A DNA stretch of 64,000 nt from Pseudomonadota bacterium (GTDB lineage: Bacteria; Pseudomonadota; Alphaproteobacteria; Azospirillales; Azospirillaceae). The stretch lies in NCBI GenBank assembly GCA_023411035.1, contig JAEYPE010000121.1:1-64000 (forward strand), given 5' to 3'. This document shows, piece by piece, positions 8,155-16,371 of this stretch (positions are counted from its first letter, which is position 1; the number at the start of each line of letters is the position of its first letter). The notes under the pieces are model-generated. The model worked only from the letters and a program-made list of their open reading frames with translations. It ran no database searches and was not told where the DNA came from. A program made the translations under genes and the position numbers.

Positions 8155-11022
8155 TCATGGCAGCTCCGCCTCCCCTTTTTCGATGGCGCGCAGGGCCGCG
8201 TGGAGCCGGTCCCGAAGCACCGCCGCATCCCCTTGCATGGAGGCGGCATGCGCAGCCCCTCCTTCGACGGCCTGCGCTGCTGTTTCCAGCGCCCGTGCCG
8301 CCGTACTGACATTCGGAAAGCCGTAAGTGGCGCCGCTGCCCTTCATGCGGTGCGCCGCGTCCGCGATGCGCCGGGGCGAAGCATCCCCGTCCTCCAGCAC
8401 CGTCAGCACCTCCCGGCAAGCCTGGGCGAAGCGCTCCATCAGCCGCGCGCGCTCGGCGTCGGAGAGCGCCATCCTGAGCGGCACGTCACGGTGCGGCTGT
8501 TGAACCGCAACCGGCTGGGCGGGCGTGCGGGAACCGGACGGCGCATGGCGGGCCAGCGCGTCCTGAAGCGCGTCGGGGTCAATCGGCTTCGCCACCACCT
8601 CGTCCACCCCGGCGTCCAGATAGGCCGCCCGGTCGTCGGGGGAGCTGTTGGCCGTCACCGCGATCACCGGAACCAGCGCCCGCTCCGCGTCGGGCAGCGC
8701 GCGGATGCGCCGCGTCACCTCCACCCCGTCGATGCCCGGCAGCCGCATGTCGAGCAGCACCACGTCCACGTCCCACGCGGCCAGCACGGCCAAAGCCTCT
8801 TCCCCGCTGTCCACGCAGACGGCGCGATGGCCGCCGGGCGCCAGATACTCGCGCAGGATGGCCTGGTTTTCCGGCGCGTCCTCCACCACCAGGATGTCCA
8901 GGCCTCCCGGCACCGGCATGGGGGCGGCCCGGTCCGGCGACGGATCGGCCACCGGCAGAGGGCGCGTCGGCAGGGAAACCGTGAAGATGGAGCCGCCGCC
9001 CGCCCGCTCCTCCAGACCGACGTCGCCCCCCATCAGCCCGACGAGGCCGTTGACGATGGCGAGCCCCAGCCCGGCGCCGTCGCGGCGGCTGCCCGTCAGC
9101 CGGTGCCCCTCCAGCCGATGGAAGGGCTGGAAGATGATGGCCTGCGCCGCCTGCGGCACGCCGGGACCGCTGTCCGCCACGGTCAGGCACAGAATCACCC
9201 CCCCGCCGCCGGCCGCCGGCGGGGTCGGCTTCGCGGTCAGCGTCACCTCCACCCCGCCGCGTTCGGTGAACTTCACGGCGTTGCTCAGCAGGTTCAGGAC
9301 GATCTGGCGCAGGCGCAGCGGATCGATCCAGAAGCGCGCCGCTCCCAGCCCGCTGACCGTCAGGGAAAGGTCGAGCCCCTTCTCCTCCGCACCCGCGCGC
9401 ATCAGCGCCACGGCGTCCTCCACCAGCGAAACCACGTCGGTGGGCTGGGGGTGCAGTTCCATCCGGCCCGCCTCCAGCCGCGACAGGTCCAGGATGGTGT
9501 CGAGCATGGAGACGAGATGCCGCCCCGCCCCGTCCGCCACGCGCAGCCGTTCGTCCAACTGGGCGGTCGGTCCTTCGCGGCGGATCAGCCGCACCATGCC
9601 CAGAACGGCGTTCAGCGGGGTCCGCACCTCGTGGCTGAGGTTGGCGAGAAAGCGCTCCAGGGACGCCGACTTGTCCGACAGGGCGCGGGTGCGCTCGGCG
9701 ATCTGGCGTTCCAGCCCTTCGTTCAGGGCGGCCAACTCCTGCGACAGCCGGCGTTCGTTGAGGAAGGCCGTCTCCACCCGCCGCCCCAGCGCCAACGCGT
9801 GGCTGAACAGGAACAGCAGCGCGCCGTAGGGCACGAGGTCGATGCTCTCGAAGAAATGCGCGTACATCATCGCGTCGTGCACCACCGCCCCCAGGAAGGT
9901 CAGTGCCCCCGCCCCCAGCAGAATCGCCCCGGCATGGCGGCGCAGGGCGGCCACGGCAAGACACCACGCGAAGTACAGGGCCGACAGCACCAGCAGCAGG
10001 CTCGCCACGTCGCGCAGCCGGGTGAACTGCGCCGGCTCCGTCACCAGAACCAGCAGCAGGCCGGGGGCCGCCACCGCCAACATGCCGCGCCCCACCCTCC
10101 GGTGCAGGCATCCGGGAAACAGCTCTTGCAGCAGGTGGAAGTAGATCGGGCAGAACATGTAGATCGGCAGATATTCCAGCCGGTAGACCCAGACCTCCGA
10201 GACGCCGGGGAAGAAGATGCGCAGCAGTTCGCTGGTGCAGACCAGCCGCATGGCGCAGGCCACCAGCAGCATCACCAGGAACAGCGGCGCCGCCGACAGG
10301 CGCTGGCGCAGGAAGGCGACGAAGAACAGCGCCATCAGGGTCAGCGACATCAGCGCCCCGGCGTTGGTCATCAACTGCCGTTGCCACAGCCGCGACAGGC
10401 TCCCATTGGCATCGAGAAAGATCGTGCGCCCGATTCCGCCTTCGAAGTGGAAGTGGTTGGAAACCTCCACGGCCAGTTCGACCACCCGCTGCCCGCCGTG
10501 CAGCGTGACGAAGCGGGAGATCGAAAAGGGCCGCTCCTGCGCGGCGGTCAGGGCTGGAACGCCGGCGGCGTCCACCGGCCGGCCGTCCACCCACACCCGC
10601 ATGGCGGAATTGACCGACGGAATCTTCAGCGTCAGCGGCGGCATGCCGGGGGGCAGCAGGATTCGCAGGCGGAAGGTGGCCGCCCCCATCCCGCCCATGG
10701 CTTGCCCGTCCGGGCGCACCACCCCGTTCCAGATCGCCGGCAGTGTGAAGGGCACCCAGACCTTGCCGTCCGGTGCCGGCAGGGGGTTCAGGCTTTCCTC
10801 CCCGGCCAAGCGGTCCCAGGACACCAGCCACTCGCCGTCCATCGATATGGGCCCGTCCAGATCGGCGTACCAGCCGCGCAGGTCGAGCACGCCGCGCTCC
10901 GCCTGCGGCAGGACCCTGGCCGCCGCCGGGGAGGCGGACAGCAGGGCGAAAAGAAGGATGAGAAGAAAAGACACGCCCAGGCTGTGGGCGCTGCGCGGAA
11001 GAACGCGACTCATGGAAGGCAT
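8155..11022 (-). CDS. Hybrid sensor histidine kinase with 7TM-DISM-like sensor, receiver and Hpt
   Basis: About 955 aa. In order: a signal peptide (VSFLLILLFALLSASPAAA); a periplasmic sensor resembling the 7TMR-DISM or carbohydrate-binding jelly-roll type; about seven membrane helices; a coiled coil; HisKA (ANLSHEVRTPLNAVLGM); HATPase (NLLSNAVKFTERG, DSGPGVP, GAGLGLAIV); a receiver (ILVVEDAPENQ, VVLLDMRLPGIDG, VVAKPID); and a C-terminal Hpt (AAHRMKGSGATYG). It therefore holds a complete H-D-H relay to the downstream OmpR-type regulator, as in TorS/ArcB-type kinases. The ATG at 11013 is an equally possible start. Neither has a clear ribosome site. Confidence 0.9.
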   Translation of the reverse strand: MPSMSRVLPRSAHSLGVSFLLILLFALLSASPAAARVLPQAERGVLDLRGWYADLDGPISMDGEWLVSWDRLAGEESLNPLPAPDGKVWVPFTLPAIWNGVVRPDGQAMGGMGAATFRLRILLPPGMPPLTLKIPSVNSAMRVWVDGRPVDAAGVPALTAAQERPFSISRFVTLHGGQRVVELAVEVSNHFHFEGGIGRTIFLDANGSLSRLWQRQLMTNAGALMSLTLMALFFVAFLRQRLSAAPLFLVMLLVACAMRLVCTSELLRIFFPGVSEVWVYRLEYLPIYMFCPIYFHLLQELFPGCLHRRVGRGMLAVAAPGLLLVLVTEPAQFTRLRDVASLLLVLSALYFAWCLAVAALRRHAGAILLGAGALTFLGAVVHDAMMYAHFFESIDLVPYGALLFLFSHALALGRRVETAFLNERRLSQELAALNEGLERQIAERTRALSDKSASLERFLANLSHEVRTPLNAVLGMVRLIRREGPTAQLDERLRVADGAGRHLVSMLDTILDLSRLEAGRMELHPQPTDVVSLVEDAVALMRAGAEEKGLDLSLTVSGLGAARFWIDPLRLRQIVLNLLSNAVKFTERGGVEVTLTAKPTPPAAGGGGVILCLTVADSGPGVPQAAQAIIFQPFHRLEGHRLTGSRRDGAGLGLAIVNGLVGLMGGDVGLEERAGGGSIFTVSLPTRPLPVADPSPDRAAPMPVPGGLDILVVEDAPENQAILREYLAPGGHRAVCVDSGEEALAVLAAWDVDVVLLDMRLPGIDGVEVTRRIRALPDAERALVPVIAVTANSSPDDRAAYLDAGVDEVVAKPIDPDALQDALARHAPSGSRTPAQPVAVQQPHRDVPLRMALSDAERARLMERFAQACREVLTVLEDGDASPRRIADAAHRMKGSGATYGFPNVSTAARALETAAQAVEGGAAHAASMQGDAAVLRDRLHAALRAIEKGEAELP

Positions 11023-11606
11023 GGCGGCACGCGACAGGGGCGGAATTCCTTCGACAGTTGCATGGCACGGGCCGCGACCGGACCCGCAGGTCGAAAGGCG
11101 CCGGACCATCCCGATCATAAGAAGTATCGCAAAAGTTCTTTCGTGGGAATACCAATGCACTCAGACATTTAAATCCGAAATCTCATGATGTCGAAACGGG
11201 AGCGGTGGCGAAGCATAAACAGCCGTTCGCGAAACAGCGAATCGAAGACCAGCTATAGGTGTCGCAGGCGGATAATCCCATAGGGAATGCGGCCTTTAGC
11301 CATTCACCATGGAATCATCACAGTTGCTTGCGATTGACGACGGCTGCCGCAGCTTGACAGCCCAAGACGACGACTATTGGCGCCACCAATCCCTTTGGTT
11401 GTACCTGCATCCCTTGTTCGAATTGGGAGTCTTCGTTCCGCCGTCACTCCAGCAGGGACGCATAAGCACCGATGAAGGCCGGGAAGTTATGTGCCGATAC
11501 GCGCCCCCTCTCCCATCGTCGCCGGCCTTCGCCGGGACGATTTGGAGAGAGGTGTTGCGGCGTTCGAAACGGCGGGTTTCCCTCCGGCCCACCGATGCCC
11601 CATCCG
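11023..11606. other. 584-nt intergenic region without a supportable gene
   Basis: The stretch separates the hybrid kinase start from the 3' end of the 253-aa helical protein. Open frames here lack codon bias or recognisable motifs. The right half of the kinase leader (about 11105-11300) is richer in A/T than its surroundings (for example TTTAAATCCGAAATCTCATGATG) and is the likely kinase promoter region. A hairpin lies at 11515-11541. I see no RNA gene. Confidence 0.5.
11515..11541. repeat. REP-like hairpin
   Basis: ATCGTC, then GCCGGC-CTTC-GCCGG, then GACGAT form a near-perfect long hairpin with a CTTC loop. No T-tract follows on either strand, so a REP-type dispersed repeat is more likely than an intrinsic terminator, although it could mark the 3' end of the operon whose last gene ends at 11607. 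Confidence 0.4.
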
Positions 11607-12368
11607 TCAGGCCATGGCCTTCATCTGCTTGTCCATGCGGGCGAGCACGGCCATCACCTCCTTGCAGCGGCCCTTCACATCCTCGTCGGTTTCCGGAATG
11701 CCGTCCTGGGAGGAGATGTTGCGCCACTCCTTCAGAAAAGATTTCAACTCGGGCATCTTCGGCAACTGGGTGCCGACGCCGCGGATGTCCTCCGACCACA
11801 AATCCTTGTAATCATCCACCGTCTTGGCGGCCTTCAGCTTCTTCGCCAGGGACAGCATGTATTTTTCCAGGATTTCCCGCCCCTTTGCCCGCACCTTGTC
11901 GGCCTTCTCGACGGCATCCTTCATGCCCTCGTAATCCTCGACGATCTTGCTGCCGAGCGAGGACTGATTGAAGACGACGAAGAGTTGGTCGGCGGCCTTG
12001 GCGACCTTCTCCGCGTGGGCGGTGGAGTCCTTCGGGATCAGCTTGTTCGCCTTGAACTTCTTCGCCGTCGCCTCTGCCAGATCGCGGAGCTTCTGAAGCT
12101 GGGTGCGCAGCGGCTCGACGGAGCGCTTGTACTCCGCCCGCGCCTCGTCCAGCAGCTTGTCGAGGTCGGCCAGCGTGGCGTTGCTGGGGGCATTCACCGA
12201 CACGCTCAGCTTTTTCCAGTCGATGGCGCTGTGCGCTTTGTCCACCGCCTTCATCGCGTCGCCGACGCCGGTCTTGCCCGCGATCTTGGCAATGGCGCCC
12301 TTCTTCTTGTCCCAATCCTTCTGGGTCAGAATGTCGGGAATGTCGATGCGCTTCAGGGGACCACCCAT
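11607..12368 (-). CDS. Uncharacterised Lys-rich helical protein (paralogue of next gene)
   Basis: A 253-aa protein of unknown function. The start at 12368 is fixed by a very strong AGGAGGAGGC ribosome site. No signal peptide or membrane segment is visible. The sequence is strongly helical and charged and unusually rich in Lys for this GC-rich genome (KKFKANKLIPKDS, KLKAAKTVDDYKDLWSED). Its last third matches the pattern of the gene at 12505-13278: TVDDYKDLW..TQLPKMPEL against TPETYNDLF..TQLAAAKAL. The two look like old tandem duplicates. Same strand as, and 136 nt downstream of, its paralogue, at the end of the ATP-grasp/MFS operon. Confidence 0.75.
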   Translation of the reverse strand: MGGPLKRIDIPDILTQKDWDKKKGAIAKIAGKTGVGDAMKAVDKAHSAIDWKKLSVSVNAPSNATLADLDKLLDEARAEYKRSVEPLRTQLQKLRDLAEATAKKFKANKLIPKDSTAHAEKVAKAADQLFVVFNQSSLGSKIVEDYEGMKDAVEKADKVRAKGREILEKYMLSLAKKLKAAKTVDDYKDLWSEDIRGVGTQLPKMPELKSFLKEWRNISSQDGIPETDEDVKGRCKEVMAVLARMDKQMKAMA

Positions 12369-12504
12369 GCTTCGCCTCCTCCTTTTAACCAAGCGTTCAC
12401 CTTACCGGCCCGCATGGTAGAAGGTGGGTGGCGAACCCGGTATCGGCGATTGCTCCTCTCTTGCTTCTACCTTGGGGCGATTGGGTCCAAAACGGCCGCT
12501 TCCA

Positions 12505-13278
12505 TCACCGTGCGTTCACGAGCTGCACCACACCCTTGCAGACGGTGGCGAATTCCTTGATGAGGTCGGTGATCTGGCGGGCGGTGCAGTCGGGCGGCAC
12601 GCGCATCGGCGGTCCGTCGCCGGCCTGCCCGGCCCAGGGGGCCAGCTTCCTCCGGTAGAAGTCCGGATCGGCGCGCAGCCCGTCCAGAGCCTTCGCCGCG
12701 GCCAACTGGGTGGCGAGATCGCGGGCCAGCGCCGGGAACAGGTCGTTGTAGGTTTCCGGCGTCGGCTTGGCGCGCACCTTGGCGACCCCCGCGGCGGCGC
12801 GGGCGAGCGCGCCGTTGATGTTCGCCTCCCACCGCTTCTGCGCCTTCTCCGCCGACGCCGCGTCCTTCACGGCTTGGGCGGCCTGCGCTGCGAAGCGGTC
12901 GGCGTCCGCGCAGATGGCTTCCTCCAGCGCGGTCAGTTCCTTGGCGAAGGGCTTCATGGCCCGGTCGATGGCCGCCGCCGCGGTCTTGTCCTCGCGTCGG
13001 GCGGCATCCTCGTCCAGCGCCTTGTCCAGCGCGGCCAGATAGACCTTGCGGGCCTTCACGAAGTCCTTCGCCGCCGTGAGAAGACCCTTCGCGGCATCGT
13101 CTCCGCCGTTGCCGCCGCGGTGAACCGCGTCGCCGGCCTTCAGCGCCTTGATCACGGCGGCGTCGCCGTTCAGCGCGGCGGCGACGGCCTTGGCGTCCTT
13201 CGGCCTGTGCTTCACGGTTGCGGCCTCGAACCGCTTGCGGGCCGCGGCCCAGCGCTGCTCATAGGGGACATGCGCCAT
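12505..13278 (-). CDS. Uncharacterised Ala/Lys-rich helical protein
   Basis: A 257-aa protein of unknown function with an all-helical, Ala/Lys/Asp-rich composition (for example AAKDFVKARKVYLAALDKAL). It has no signal peptide or membrane helix. The C-terminal part shares spaced identities with the downstream 253-aa protein. It starts 24 nt after the ATP-grasp gene ends on the same strand, so it is probably co-transcribed with it. A structural or partner role for the ligase or transporter is possible, but nothing in the sequence proves it. Confidence 0.75.
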   Translation of the reverse strand: MAHVPYEQRWAAARKRFEAATVKHRPKDAKAVAAALNGDAAVIKALKAGDAVHRGGNGGDDAAKGLLTAAKDFVKARKVYLAALDKALDEDAARREDKTAAAAIDRAMKPFAKELTALEEAICADADRFAAQAAQAVKDAASAEKAQKRWEANINGALARAAAGVAKVRAKPTPETYNDLFPALARDLATQLAAAKALDGLRADPDFYRRKLAPWAGQAGDGPPMRVPPDCTARQITDLIKEFATVCKGVVQLVNAR

Positions 13279-13302
13279 GGCGGCCCGTCCGTGCCGCCGC
13301 CG

Positions 13303-14553
13303 CTACGCGACGGCCGGCTGGAGACGATCCTCCAGGGAGCGGATGGCGGCCCAATCGCGCTCGAACACGGCCCGGTCCGTATGCGCCAGATAGATTTTCG
13401 CCAGCACCTGCGTCAGGTCGAGCGTCGGCACCACCTCGTCCCCCACCTGCGGCACGAGGGCGTAACCGCGCACGCTCTCCATGCCGTCCAGGACGGACAG
13501 GTCCGGCAGGGCCTCCACCCGGCCCGGCGCCAGAACCGGCAGGTACAGCACCATCGCGTCGGCCAGGAACCGGTAATGGCCGTCCAGCAGCGGCCCGATC
13601 GTCGCCGCCCCGTCGAAGGCATCCACCAGCAGATCCACCTGATCGTGCCCGGTGCCCGCGGCGATGGCGGTGGTGGAGCCGGCAGGCCCCATGGCGCGCG
13701 CCGCGATCTCGATCAGCGCCGGACCGCGGGCGGTCATCCGCACCTCGGCATGGCCGGCGCCGTCGGTGATCTCCAGCGCGTCGAGCACCCGGCGGATGTA
13801 GGCCATCAGCGCCTGCGCCACCGGCTCCTCCGGCGGCAGCAGCCGGTAATAATCATAGACGAAGGGCGAGCCGTTCAGCGCCCGCTTCGCGGACAGCAGC
13901 ACGTCGCAGACATAGTGGCGCCCGCCGCGGCTGACCGTGTTGACGACATATTCGGGGCCGTCGAGATAGGTCTGCACCAGCACCCGCTCGTTGGCCGATC
14001 CGCAGAAATCACGGCTGCCGAGGATGGCGTCCACGGCGGCGCGCAGTTCCGCGGGACGGTCGCAGAAATAGACGTGATCGGTGGAGGCGCTGGCCATCGG
14101 CTTCGCCACCACCGGCCAGCCCGCCTGCGCCGCCCACTCCACCGCCTCCGCGGCGTTGGCGGCGATGGTCTGGCGGGCGGTCAGCAGACCGGCGGCGGCC
14201 AGCCGCTCGATCATCATGAACTTGTTGCGCCGCGCCGCGGTCAGCTTCGGGCTGTTGCCCGGCGTGCCTAGTGCGGCGCCCAGCGCGTCGGCCAGTTCCA
14301 CCGCGGACTCGTTGCCCGGCAGCACGAAAGCCGGCGCCAGCGGGCGCAGCCGCTCCGCCAGCGCGGAAAGTTCCCCGTCATGGAGGATATGCGCCACGAA
14401 GTCGTCGGGCCGGTAGCTGCGCAGCAGCGAGGGGGCGAGGTCCGGGCGGCTCTGCACCGCAACGACGCCGTAGCCCCGCGCGCGCAGGCGAGGCGCCAGC
14501 AGAACCCCGGTGGAATAAGGATCGACGACGACGGCGGTTTTGGGATCGCTCAT
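13303..14553 (-). CDS. ATP-grasp domain ligase (L-amino-acid-ligase-like)
   Basis: A 416-aa ATP-grasp enzyme. The N-terminal pre-ATP-grasp fold (VVVDPYSTGVLLAPRLRARG) is followed by VLPGNESAVELADALG, the ATP-binding lysine region GWPVVAKPMASASTDHVYF, and the metal/phosphate segment HAEVRMTARGPALIEIAARAMG, the signature of BacD-like amino-acid ligases and carboxylases. Such enzymes join a carboxylate to an amine through an acylphosphate. The substrates are unknown. Its start overlaps the stop of the GNAT gene by 4 nt (ATGA), so the two are translationally coupled and may modify the same product. Confidence 0.85.
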   Translation of the reverse strand: MSDPKTAVVVDPYSTGVLLAPRLRARGYGVVAVQSRPDLAPSLLRSYRPDDFVAHILHDGELSALAERLRPLAPAFVLPGNESAVELADALGAALGTPGNSPKLTAARRNKFMMIERLAAAGLLTARQTIAANAAEAVEWAAQAGWPVVAKPMASASTDHVYFCDRPAELRAAVDAILGSRDFCGSANERVLVQTYLDGPEYVVNTVSRGGRHYVCDVLLSAKRALNGSPFVYDYYRLLPPEEPVAQALMAYIRRVLDALEITDGAGHAEVRMTARGPALIEIAARAMGPAGSTTAIAAGTGHDQVDLLVDAFDGAATIGPLLDGHYRFLADAMVLYLPVLAPGRVEALPDLSVLDGMESVRGYALVPQVGDEVVPTLDLTQVLAKIYLAHTDRAVFERDWAAIRSLEDRLQPAVA

Positions 14554-15332
14554 GGTGCGGCCTCCAGCGCGACGTCCCGCGGCAGGGTCCGCGCCGTCTC
14601 CGCCGGGCGGGCGTAGGTGACTAGCGGCACGGCGCCGTCCAGTTCCACCGAGCGGCCGATCCAGCCGCCCTCGATCGCCGCCTTCTGCTCCTCCACCTCC
14701 GGCACGGCGAACACGCGCTCGCTGCCCGGCACCCAGGCGGGCGGCGGTGCGCCGAGGTCACGGTGCAGCAGGTAACGCAGCCGCCCGCTGTGCATGACCA
14801 GCACCCGCCGCACCAGGAACCCCCCGGCCAGCAGGTTCGACAGGCTGCGCGGATTGGACAGCGCAACGCGCGAGAACAGATGCGGGCGCCCCGCCCCCAG
14901 CGCATGGAGCGTCCGCAGGGTCACCAGCAGCCGTTGCAGCCCGTTGCCGCGGAAATCCGGATGGATCATGCAGCTCGCCATATGGGCGGTGGCGGAGACG
15001 GCGGGGCGGGACTCCGGCAAGTCGTCCACGAAGGCCGGCATCCCCGGCAGAGGCAAACCCAGGATGGCGCAGCCGATCAGCCGCCCTTCGGCCTCCAGCC
15101 CCAGCGTCACCCCGCGCTCGCCCAGATGAAGGCCGGCGAACTCCGGTGTTTCAGGGAAATAGGCGTCGATGTCCGGCAACTGGCCGAAGATGTAGGCGCG
15201 GAATTCCTCCAGCGCCGGCAGGTCGGCGGGGCCGAGGAAGCGGATGCGGTAGGGGACGCAGGCCGGCTGCCCGCGCTGGACGCGCAGGATGCCCGTGTGG
15301 ACCGTCTGTTCGGGGGATGAAAGGACCGTCAT
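14550..15332 (-). CDS. GNAT family N-acetyltransferase
   Basis: A 260-aa acetyltransferase. The acetyl-CoA loop is in SCMIHPDFRGNGLQRLLVTL (about residues 117-136), and NPRSLSNLLAGGF is a typical later GNAT strand/helix. It starts 1 nt after the stop of the binding-protein gene and overlaps the ATP-grasp gene by 4 nt, deep inside a tightly packed operon. It may acetylate the ligase product or substrate, which is inference from context. The C-terminal ~60 residues are not typical GNAT sequence and I cannot assign them. Confidence 0.82.
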   Translation of the reverse strand: MTVLSSPEQTVHTGILRVQRGQPACVPYRIRFLGPADLPALEEFRAYIFGQLPDIDAYFPETPEFAGLHLGERGVTLGLEAEGRLIGCAILGLPLPGMPAFVDDLPESRPAVSATAHMASCMIHPDFRGNGLQRLLVTLRTLHALGAGRPHLFSRVALSNPRSLSNLLAGGFLVRRVLVMHSGRLRYLLHRDLGAPPPAWVPGSERVFAVPEVEEQKAAIEGGWIGRSVELDGAVPLVTYARPAETARTLPRDVALEAAP

Positions 15333-15333
15333 A

Positions 15334-16371
15334 TCAGGCGTCCTGAACGATTTCGGCGATGTTCAGCAGGCGCATCGGCGGGTAGAGGTCCAGTTGCTTG
15401 GCCGCCCCGATACGCAGCAGCAGGGAAAAGCGGTTCAGCGTCTCCACCGGGATGCTGTCGGCGGGCTTGGCCCCGGTCAGGATCTCCACGGCCTTCAGCC
15501 CGGCGAAGCGCCCCACGTTGACCGCCGGGCTGACCAGCCCCATCAGCAGGTTGGCCCGGCGGATCGGCAGTTCGGTGGAGCAGAAGGTGGCCAGCCGGTG
15601 GGCCAGGGCCCGCTCCGCGACCACCGCGTTGTTGTTGGAGGCGACCAGCGTGTCCGGCCCGATGTAGACGAGCTCCGCCCCGGCGCGCGCCGCGTCGGCG
15701 ATCAGATCGGGGATGGCGGCAGCCACCGGCGCGCCGGCAGCGTCGCGCGGCAGGGCGGCGTCGTGCACCTCGACACCCTGGCGGGCGGCTTCCTCCTTCA
15801 GGTCGCGCACGGCGACGACCATGTTGTCTTCGGCCGGGTTGTAGACCGCGGCGATCTTCTTCCAGCGCCGGTAGGACAGCATCGTCTTCATCTGCACCGC
15901 CGCCGGCGCGATGTGCCGGGTTCCGGTCACCGCACGGCCCGGACGGTCCAGCCCGCGCACGACGCGCGAGGCCACCGGGTCGGTGACCGAGGTGAAGACC
16001 AGCGGAATGTCGGTCAGATAGCGCGAGGGGTCCGGATCGTCGTAGCGCCCGACCGCCGCCAGCGTCAGCGGCGTGAAGACCGTCACCACCAGATCGGGCC
16101 GCGCCGCCCGGATGTCCGGCAGAAGCGACGGCATGGCGGAAACCTGCGGCACCTCCCGCACCTCCACCGTGGCGGGCAGGCCGCTGGAGGCGATGAAGTC
16201 GCGCAGGCCCAGCACGTCGCCCACGTCCTTGCGCGGGGTCAGAACGACGATGCGCGCCGGCTTGGCCGCGGTGAAGGGCTTGGCCGTCTGCGCGAAGGCA
16301 GGGAAGCCGCCAGCCCCAAGCGTTCCGGCAGTCAAGGCACCCGTCAGGACGGTGCGGCGGGACAGGCTCAT
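15334..16371 (-). CDS. ABC-type substrate-binding protein (TrpX/DUF534-like), Tat-exported, no cognate permease
   Basis: A 345-aa periplasmic binding protein. The N-terminus SRRTVLTGALTAGTLGAGG has a twin-arginine signal, with cleavage near AFAQ. The rest fits the ABC_sub_bind (PF04392) family: PLVFTSVTDPVASRVV, SYRRWKKIAAVYNPAEDN, YIGPDTLVASNNNAV and NVGRFAGLKAVEIL. Family members usually sit beside an ABC permease and ATPase, and none is here. It is instead overlapped by 4 nt with a HAMP-MFS fusion gene, so it may feed a ligand to that sensor-transporter or to the HAMP sensor upstream. The start at 16371 is set by the signal peptide. Confidence 0.85.
   Translation of the reverse strand: MSLSRRTVLTGALTAGTLGAGGFPAFAQTAKPFTAAKPARIVVLTPRKDVGDVLGLRDFIASSGLPATVEVREVPQVSAMPSLLPDIRAARPDLVVTVFTPLTLAAVGRYDDPDPSRYLTDIPLVFTSVTDPVASRVVRGLDRPGRAVTGTRHIAPAAVQMKTMLSYRRWKKIAAVYNPAEDNMVVAVRDLKEEAARQGVEVHDAALPRDAAGAPVAAAIPDLIADAARAGAELVYIGPDTLVASNNNAVVAERALAHRLATFCSTELPIRRANLLMGLVSPAVNVGRFAGLKAVEILTGAKPADSIPVETLNRFSLLLRIGAAKQLDLYPPMRLLNIAEIVQDA

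Noticed and set aside
8029..11172. Very long plus-strand open frame (over 1000 codons)
   Set aside because: It is antisense to the hybrid kinase, whose domains are unmistakable. The frame is open because of high GC and has Gln/Arg/Pro-rich shadow composition.
11309..11971. Plus-strand 220-codon frame in the intergenic region
   Set aside because: Its second half is antisense to the helical protein gene, and its first half shows no codon bias, ribosome site or motif.
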